Of a stretch of DNA of 38,068 bases, positions 31,054 through 38,068 are shown piece by piece. The position numbers and the translations under genes were made by a program. A model generated the notes under the pieces. The model was not told where the DNA came from. It saw only the letters and a program-made list of their open reading frames with translations, and did not search any database. The stretch is from Parachlorella kessleri (Eukaryota; Chlorophyta; Trebouxiophyceae; Chlorellales; Chlorellaceae): positions 1-38,068 of the forward strand of contig BBXU01002903.1 of assembly GCA_001598975.1 (NCBI GenBank). Direction: 5' to 3'. Numbering within the stretch: position 1 is the first letter of the stretch; every line of letters begins with the position of its first letter.

Positions 31054-32572
31054 GGCCGAGAAGGGGCCCAAAGCCCACATCCCAAGCCCGGCGCCTGGCC
31101 CAACGTCTGGGGAAAGCTGCATATCTAGCCGGGAGTGAGCAAGCATGGACACCCCACAGTAATATCTCATTGGCCTGTCTTCAGCGGGAGCCTCCACCAC
31201 GCTCAGCCAAGGCTGTCAACTGATATCATAGCCACATAACGCCGCGCGTGGCATAGCAACAACGAAGGCATTGTAACGGAGCAGCAGCTCCTGGTGTGAC
31301 CATTTCCCAGCCTGTCTAAAACGCATTAGCGTCCTATAGCAGCAGCCCATGGAGGCGCCTGTGGTGATAAGCTGTTGGCATAGCGAGGGTGGCAGCTGCT
31401 GCATGAGAGCCAGTCCCTCTACCAGGCTGCCCCAGGGAACCATAATGAAATAACAGGTATGCAGCCGCCCGCGGCGAAAGGCAGGGAACGGTCCATACCA
31501 ATTGAACAGACCCTGGCTGAGAGTTGAACCCTCGCTGGCTATGCCCTTCCCCTGTGACTCCCCTCCCATGTCCTGCCCGCTTCCTTGCCAACGTAGGCTA
31601 GGGGGACGCCCCTCCGTTGCCCTGCTCTGCCATTTGCAATCCCTTTGGATCGAAAAAGACTTTTGTAAGGAGACTCACTGTTGGAGGGAGCCCCAGAAGC
31701 TTGCCATGGCCGCCCAGCTGGCGCAGCCTACTTCTGGCTGCTTGTAGACCAGATGCAGTGCCAAGCGGTCCTCGCCCTGCTGCCGGCTTCCTCTGAATCC
31801 TACCACGCTATCGTAACTCGTCTAGATTTGTGCTGACTGCCCTGCTGTTGGCGGTGCTACATCCTAGGAGAACTAACGAACTGAGGTGTACTTGCGTGTT
31901 GGTAGGGAAGCACGCCGTGGCAGCCTCATGAATGGCTAGAGAGGTTCTCAGGGTTCACGGGCTCTTGGTCAAAAAGTATGCGAGCTATAAGAGTGCGTGC
32001 CTACATGTCATGGCGCGCACATGTCCAGCAGGAAGGGGTGCAACGGTTGAGAAGGGGCGCGCCAAGGAGGAGGATGAACAGAAAGTGCCGAGTGAGCAAG
32101 TGCTTTCACCGGGGCAATGTTTCAAGTATCCTTCCCGCCACGGCTGGCAAAGGGAGTCTACGCGCAATTGCGGAGATCAGCTGCTAGCTTGCGTGGCCAC
32201 TATCGGGGGGTTCAGCGACGGTCGCATCGAACATCGACGCAGCACGTTTCAAGGCTTGGCTTGACTTTGACTTCAGTTAGAGCTCCCTTTGGGCTGCTAC
32301 TGCGCGCCCTCTGTGCGCAGTTCCATCATTGCTCCATTCGCCACGACCAAGTTCAAGCAGTTATCCGGCATTTCCAAGGGCGTCAATCGAGCAGGCTTTT
32401 CGAAAAACCTGCTTTAAGGGAAGCAGGCGCGGCTGCAGGTGCAGTTGGGAGCCAAGCCCATCGGCGTCCCCATGACAGCTGCAGGACTGTAGCTGCCACT
32501 CATGGAGCCCGAAGTAACGCCCAATGGTCTGAGCACACTTGAGGGTAAGTGCTCAAGTGCAGGGCTGGCCAC
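31054..32572. other. Divergent region between cyclin C and homeobox genes
   Basis: About 1.5 kb between divergent genes, expected to hold both promoters. Apart from one weak minus-strand frame (31216-31569) nothing coding was recognised, and no RNA gene or mobile element was seen. Confidence 0.4.
31216..31569 (-). CDS. Doubtful hypothetical protein
   Basis: An unspliced minus-strand frame of 117 codons upstream of cyclin C. The part from YFIMVPWGSLVEGLALMQQL to GYDIS has a fairly normal amino-acid mix, including LPPSLCQQLITTGAS and SHQELLLRYNAF. No family was recognised and no splice pattern or polyadenylation signal supports it. It could equally be cyclin C upstream DNA read by chance. Confidence 0.2.
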   Translation of the reverse strand: MGGESQGKGIASEGSTLSQGLFNWYGPFPAFRRGRLHTCYFIMVPWGSLVEGLALMQQLPPSLCQQLITTGASMGCCYRTLMRFRQAGKWSHQELLLRYNAFVVAMPRAALCGYDIS

Positions 32573-35500
32573 ATGGCACCAGGCTGTCGGTGCTGGCCGA
32601 TTTCTGATCTAGCGGCACCATGTGCGAGGCAGGCAACCCCACAGCCTGTTGGACGCATGATCGCTCAAAGCACGGCCCTCTTTGTGGGTGGGTTTGGCCA
32701 AGCCGCAGCCCCCCAGCAAGCACACACTCGTCAGGATGGTGCCTCTGGGTGCCTTTCTACCACCTCATGATGTGCTATTTAGCAGTTAAAACCCCATCCT
32801 AGGTTAAAGAAGCTTTCACATCAACCTCCCCTCCCAATACAGGCGCCGCGGGGGGGCCTTCTGGCCTTCCTAGCGGGGCGACTCCGCAGGCCCCTACCAA
32901 CCATGCCGCCGGCGGCCCAACAAGCGACGACGCCGCGCCCGCACAGCCCAACGGTCTGCTGCCCGCGACTGCCACCGTAGCGGCAGCGGCCCCTGCAGCC
33001 TCCGCAGCGGAGGCGGCCGTCGCCGCCCCAGCTGCTGCTGCTGCTGGCGCTGCGACCCCTCCGCCGGGGTCCCCCCGAGCAGCGCCGCCCGCTGGGGGTG
33101 CTGCGCTCGGCACCCCTGCCTCTCCAGCAGCAGCAGATGGGGGTGGTGGAGGTGCAACATCAGTGCCAGGGTCCACCCCCGGGTCGGCGCCAGGGTCTGC
33201 CAGCAAGCCGCGGGCGCAGAAGACACCCTACCAGAAGGAGGCGCTGGAGGCGGCCTTCAAACGTGAGAAGGCAGATCGTACAAGAGGGACGAGAGGTGTT
33301 ATTGCACCACACAGCAGGAGGGGGTAGAGGGGGTGGGGAGCAGATTCAGGTTGCTCACGACGTCATGTGGGGGCGTCCTGCTTCGCAAGCAGATCTGTGC
33401 CAGGATCTGTCGGGCATTGGTTAGCGGCTCGGCTGCCACAGCCACAGGGGAGGAGACCGGCCCGTCCTGCCCTGCTGTGATGGCAAGTGCGGGGTGCCGC
33501 GCATTGTGGTTGGAGTAGGCTGCGCACGTGTCAAATGGCGTGTGGTTTATTTGTCTTTGCCCTGCAGTGAACTCCTTCCCCACGGAGGAGATGCGGCGAG
33601 TGCTGGGGGAGAAGATAGGGCTGTCGGAGCAGCAGGTGGCGGTGAGTCGCCGGCGACTCATGCATTGGGGTGCCGGGGGGGGGGGGGTGTACTGTGAAGC
33701 CTTTATAAAAAAACTCCTGCATGTACCGCAACCCGGGGTGGATGATGTTTGACTCATGTTTGAGTCACGAAGGGATGCCGGCCATGGAGGTCCACGCGAG
33801 GAGCAGTAGCAGCCGTACCGCTGGGTTCGTACCGCCCAGGCTTGCCCTCATGGGACGACCTACCCCTCCCCGTGCTCCTGTGAGGATCTCCATGTGCGCC
33901 CGGCGCAGACCTGGTTTAATCACCGGCGGCGAAAGGAGCGCAAGGAGACCTCGGAGGCGGCGCTGGCGCCAGCGGCAGCGGGCGCCAGCGCCGCGGCGCC
34001 TGCCGGCGAGGCCGCAGAGGGCGCCGCCGAGACGGGCGCCAACGGCAGGGCCGTGGCGGCGGCGGCTGAAGCCCCGGTGGCAGCGCCGCTTGGCGGGAAC
34101 CAAGTGGAGGAGGGGGCAGCCGCCGATGAAGACATGGGGGCAGATGATGAGGCGGCGGCCGGTGGGGAGCCGGACCCCATAGACCTGCAGCGGCAGCAGG
34201 AGATCCAGGTGGGCTGCTTACCCCCCACGCCAGGCTGGCTGGCAATGAGTGCACTGCAAAGCCACGCAAGGCCCCCCAGGGTCTGGATTCTGGGACACGC
34301 CGGCAGAACTCTGTGCCAGTGTGGTCTCTGCGCTTCACCGTGCTTAGCGCAGGTCGCAACGGCAGACCCTGGGGAAACCTTACTTAAATGTGACTGCTAA
34401 CCTCCGCTGAGGGCGTGGCTTCTGTGGGTCAGGGGTGGGGGTTTAGTCATAGCATACGTCGGGCATATAATGCGTGGGCACAGCATAAGTTGGCATTTGT
34501 CTTGTGCGGGGGTGGGACCTGGTGTGCAGAAGGATCGGTGGGAGGGGGCAGCAGCTACCCAGGTGGAACCCGTCTGGGAGAATGGCCCCCATTCTGCCAT
34601 AAGAGTTGTCAAGTTTTCTACCATAACTGGCGTATCCACGATGCACGCACCTCGTGAAAGAAAGGGACGATGCAGCAGCGTGACAGCGTTAGCTGCGCTG
34701 CTTGCACTGTTTAGCAAGGCGGAGTGGAAGAGTGCACAAGCCCTAGGCTGTGCTGGAGGCAACTTGTACTTTGCAGTTTGTAGATGATAGAGTAATGGCC
34801 CAGAATGGCCCTCTGCCGTGGATTGTGGTGGAACCTTATGTTGCTTTCGAAATTGCTTGCTTCCAAACTTTCCAATTCCCTGCAGGAGCTGCATGAGATG
34901 GCCAAGGCCAGTTGGGAATCCCCTGGTGCCATTGAAACTGCCACATTTTACACTTTCCCCTTCCCTGCAGGAGCTGCTTGAGCTGGCCAAGGCCAGTTTG
35001 GAGGAGCCTTTCCGGGAGGACGGCCCCCCGCTGGCCTTTGAGTTTGACGAAATCCCCTTGGCTGCCGGCGCCAGCGCCAAGAGAGGAGGCGCCGAGGGTG
35101 CCGGCGGCAAGCGGCGCAGGACAGAAGACGACCCCGACTTTGAGTTTGGTGGGTCGGGAGTGTCATTGCTCAGCCATGGTGTATTTGAGGGTACCGAGCG
35201 GAAGCGAGGGGCTTAAAATAAAAAAATGGACGATCGTAGCTCAGGGTCATGTCACATCCCCTGTCAGTTGTTGCAGAGCCTGGGTTGGCAAGGGGGCTGC
35301 AAACCGCTGGAACCCCAGCTTTGTATGTGGCGGGTCACCTCTGAGTCGTCGTTACTCGGAGGCTGTTGGCGTCGGTTGGGAGTCGCGGCACAGCGCTGTG
35401 ACAAAGAAAGTGCGTGACAGCCTTCAGCATTGTTGCTCACCGCCTGAAAGTAGCACAGCAGGGCACATCGTATGGGATGTGCCCCGTGCACTAACGTGTG

Positions 35501-38068
35501 CGTGTCAGCCCACTGGCCCTTTGCGGCTGTGTGTGCCCTTCTAGCGCAGTGGCCGCCAGTCCTCAAGTTCTAGATAAGTTCAAAAGTGAGTAGGTCTCAA
35601 GGCCAGCCAGCCAAACGAGCTCTGGAAACCATCTGGGCACCTGTGCCCCCGGCGGCTTCGCCCAAGCCCACATTGTTTCGCTCTGCTGCGATGGGTCACT
35701 TGTCTTGACACCATGATGTCGGCTCCCCTACCTGGCGCAGGCGCAGGCGCCAAGCGCCCCAAGGCTCCCCCCAAGCCCAAGGCCGCAGCAGGCGCAGCGG
35801 GCACAGCAGCAGGCGGCATGGACTTCTCCCGCCTCCAGGCCGAGGAGGAGGCCCGGGCGGCGCTGCTCGCCGAGAAGGCGCGGGTCACGCAGGAGAGGCT
35901 GGAGATGGCCATCAAGAGGGTGAGGCGGCAGCTGGCAGGGGTGATTTTACCTTTCATTTTCTACACGTGCAGGCGCAGGCGCAGGAGCGGCTGGAGATGA
36001 CGATCAAGAGGGTGAGGGGGCCGCTGCCAGGGAGTGGTGGCAGTGGTGGACGGGCGGCGGTGGGTGAGGTGGCAGCTGCCAGCGTGGGTGAGGCGGTAGC
36101 TGCCATGGGGTGCAGGCGCAGGCGCAGGAGAGGCTGGAGGGGAGAGCTTCCTATTGGAGATAGCTTGGTTATATCACATGTCTTCCTAGTCACCCCAGCT
36201 TTCCCTAAGAGATCCCTGGTCTCAACACCACCGCCCCGCTGCAGGAGCAGGAGCGGCTGCAGAAGGAGAGCTAGCCGCTGAAGAGCTGAAGAGTAACTGG
36301 ACATCTCACCCGCTACTCTAGTTACCATGGTTAGTCACCCCGACTCATGCACCCATGCAAACACCGCCTCTGCAGGAGCAGGAGCGGCTGCAGAAGGAGA
36401 GCTCGCTCTTGGAGTTGGGTGGTAGCTTGAATTATATCACACCAGAACTGTTAACCCCGGCTTACCCTGAGTGACCCCTGTTTCAGCACCGCCGCTGCAG
36501 GAGCAGGAGCGGCCGCGAAAGGAGAGCTAGCGGCTGAAGAGTAACTGGACATCTCACCCGCTTTTCTAGTTACTCAGGCTAGTCACCCCGACTCATACTG
36601 CACCCTTGCCACCACCACCGCTGGAGGAGCAGGAGCGGCCGCGAAAGGATAGCTCGCTCTAGGAGTTGGGTGGTAGCTTGGGTTATATCACACCAGACCT
36701 GTTAACCCCGGCTTACCCTGACTGACCCCTGATTCAGCACCGCCGCTGCAGGAGCAGGAGCGGCTGCACAAGGAGAGCTAGCCCCCGAGAAACAACTGGA
36801 TGTATCACACTCGTGCACAGTCACCCTGGCTTACCCTGAGAACCCTGATGTGCTAGCACTGCCTCTGCAGGAGCAGGAGCGGCTGCACAAGGAGCGGGAG
36901 CGCGCGGACTTCCGGGTGGCGAAAGAGCGGGAGCGGGAGATCTCGCGGCTGGAAGCGGAGCGGAAGAAGCACCTGGAGAAGATGCTGAAGGACCAGGTGC
37001 GGGCCCGGGGGCGGGGATCTGCAGGGGATCTAAGAATCCGATACTATGTTGGATGTAGGATCTAGTGCATCTTGGGGTGAGGGCCTTTGGGGCCTGTAGG
37101 ATCGGGAAATCAGATGCCATCCTGGCTGGTTGGGGCAGGGACGACCTGTGCAATATGTCTGGCGGCCGGGAAACTGGTAAGGGGTATCTTTCAAGTGGAA
37201 GGGAGGGAACTAGGGTCGTCTTGGAGCCATCAAGGCATGTGCAAGCCTGGCAAAAGGGGGGCAGCGGGGGCGGCCAGTAAGGTAGCCAATGAGAGCAGCA
37301 TGGTACGAGCATCCAGTTGTGACGCCGGTGCGCCCCACACAGCAGGACGTGGAGCATGTGCAGCCCCCACCCCCACCCACCCACACACCCACACCCACAC
37401 ACCGCACCCTACCCACCCACCGACAACCTCACCTAGAGGCTGCAAGGGTTTGAATGTGTGTGCTTTTGCAGAAGAAGGAGGAGGAGCGGAGGCTCAAGGA
37501 GACGGCACGCCTGCGCCTGCTCCAGGTGACTAACCATGCCAGCACCCTTACTACATACCTAGGGCCCGGCTGTCTGGCCTCTGAGAGCTGCTGTGATCTG
37601 GGTGGCTGCCGGAACCACAGCCTCTATGAGAACCCCCTTGGGCAGCCGCTAGGCTGTGGAGACCTTCGAGCTGGGGATATTGCCAAGCTGGGGTGTGTCG
37701 GGATTGTCCGCTGTTTGATTTGAGCATGTCCTTGTGTGTTCCGACACGTGCCAGGAGCAGGACCTGCCTCTGGTACCTGGTTCTGAGGCTGCTCACCCTG
37801 TGCAGGGGAGGAGGCGCAGGAAGTGCTGACTGCCCAGCTGTAAAGGGAGACCGGATTTATGCCCGCTGGCTGCCTCTCAGGCCCTCTTGCTTGTTGCTTG
37901 CGCTGTGCAGGAGAAGGAGCAGAAGAAGCTGATTGCGCAGCTGGAGAAGGAGAAGAAGGCGGAGGAGCGCAAGAAGGCGCTGGAAGAGAAGAAGAAGTGA
38001 GCTTTCGGGGTGGGGTGGGGGTGGGGTGGGGGTGGCACGTGTGTATGTGTGTGTGTGTGGGTGGGGGT
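32573..38068 (+). CDS. RINGLET-like homeobox chromatin factor, 5' part (runs off edge)
   Basis: Exons: a possible first exon 32573-32738 (weak), then 32843-33262, 33568-33641, 33909-34208, 34971-35148, 35741-35919, 35973-36011, 36871-36996, 37472-37525 and 37911-37996; more must follow. Phases agree throughout. An Ala/Pro-rich leader precedes a homeodomain split over three exons: KTPYQKEALEAAF, NSFPTEEMRRVLGEKIGLSE, TWFNHRRRKERKE. His after WFN replaces the usual Asn, as in plant DDT-homeobox (RLT) proteins. ELAKASLEEPFREDGPPLAF matches their next block. Long charged coiled coils follow (QERLEMAIKR, EQERLHKERERADF, KKEEERRLKE). RLT proteins partner ISWI remodellers through a DDT domain, not yet reached here. 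After 37996 the DNA reads gtgagc, a donor, or TGA in frame; I favour the donor. Confidence 0.85.
34870..35010 (+). repeat. Duplicated acceptor and start of homeobox-gene exon
   Basis: The true exon start at 34971 (ttccctgcag, then ELLELAKAS) is preceded 85 bases upstream by a second copy starting at 34886 (ttccctgcag, then ELHEMAKAS). Reading on from the decoy reaches a stop within about 31 codons. Confidence 0.85.
35890..36145 (+). repeat. Repeated exon end in homeobox gene, one copy possibly a real exon
   Basis: The exon end QERLEMAIKR plus gtgagg (35919) recurs as a 39-base in-frame unit AQAQERLEMTIKR with acceptor and gtgagg donor (35973-36011). A third, degenerate copy after an acceptor lies near 36115. 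The middle copy fits as a genuine 13-codon exon made by duplication. Confidence 0.75.
36235..36905 (+). repeat. Six-copy array of splice acceptor plus EQERL exon start
   Basis: Copies of (g)cag|GAGCAGGAGCGGC start at 36245, 36376, 36501, 36627, 36752 and 36871 (spacings 131, 125, 126, 125, 119). Only the last leads into the long coiled-coil exon. Copies 1, 3 and 5 continue AGCTAG, giving EQERLxKES and a stop. Copies 2 and 4 continue AGCTCG and share a different flank, so the array is really a ~251-base dimer repeat. The copy at 36627 has gctggag in place of gctgcag. Confidence 0.92.
38005..38068 (+). repeat. GT/GGGT-rich low-complexity sequence at window end
   Basis: A ggtgggg-rich stretch followed by tgtgtgtg repeats lies after the presumed donor of the last visible homeobox-gene exon. 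It is probably intronic. Confidence 0.8.

Noticed and set aside
31932..32264. Plus-strand open frame upstream of the homeobox gene
   Set aside because: No family resemblance, and no splice link in phase to the first supported exon.

Overview
The window is nuclear DNA of a green alga, most likely a chlorophycean. The evidence is: GC-rich genes split by many short GT-AG introns with cag-ending acceptors; TGTAA-type polyadenylation motifs after stop codons; CAG/CTG runs that put glutamine tracts into many proteins; and plant/algal families (SBP-box, RWP-RK, DUF2358, mTERF, RINGLET-type homeobox). No bacterial, viral or transposon genes were recognised. All gene models were built by hand from splice sites, reading phase and family resemblance; no search was run.

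Layout, left to right: the 3' end of an AAAP-family amino-acid transporter (+); an SBP-box transcription factor with a Gln-rich tail (+); a small organellar mTERF protein (-); an RWP-RK transcription factor (-); a Tudor-like/methyltransferase protein (+); a DUF2358 plastid-type protein (-); a Nudix hydrolase of the DUF4743/NUDT20 type (-); an alanine racemase homologue (+) read divergently from the Nudix gene; cyclin C (-); and the 5' part of a RINGLET-like homeobox chromatin factor (+) that runs off the right edge. Seven models (SBP, mTERF, RWP-RK, methyltransferase, DUF2358, Nudix, alanine racemase) and cyclin C close in frame from Met to stop. The genes do not form one pathway; four or five of the ten act in transcription.

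The most unusual signal is structural. In four of the ten genes, pieces spanning an exon-intron border are tandemly duplicated inside the adjoining intron, with units of about 75-135 bp. The copies keep a splice donor or acceptor next to a recognisable stub of the exon. The cyclin C intron after exon 2 carries at least five decoy donors, and the homeobox gene carries five decoy acceptors before one coiled-coil exon. Simpler duplicates sit in the transporter, the racemase and elsewhere in cyclin C and the homeobox gene. These look like a recurring local process that creates splice-site arrays, with possible effects on alternative splicing.

Other points: three introns appear to use GC donors; the SBP domain has Gln in place of its second-finger zinc-ligand His; the racemase homologue keeps the PLP lysine but lacks two other hallmark segments; the RWP-RK motif reads RWPYRA; and polyglutamine tracts interrupt conserved domains.
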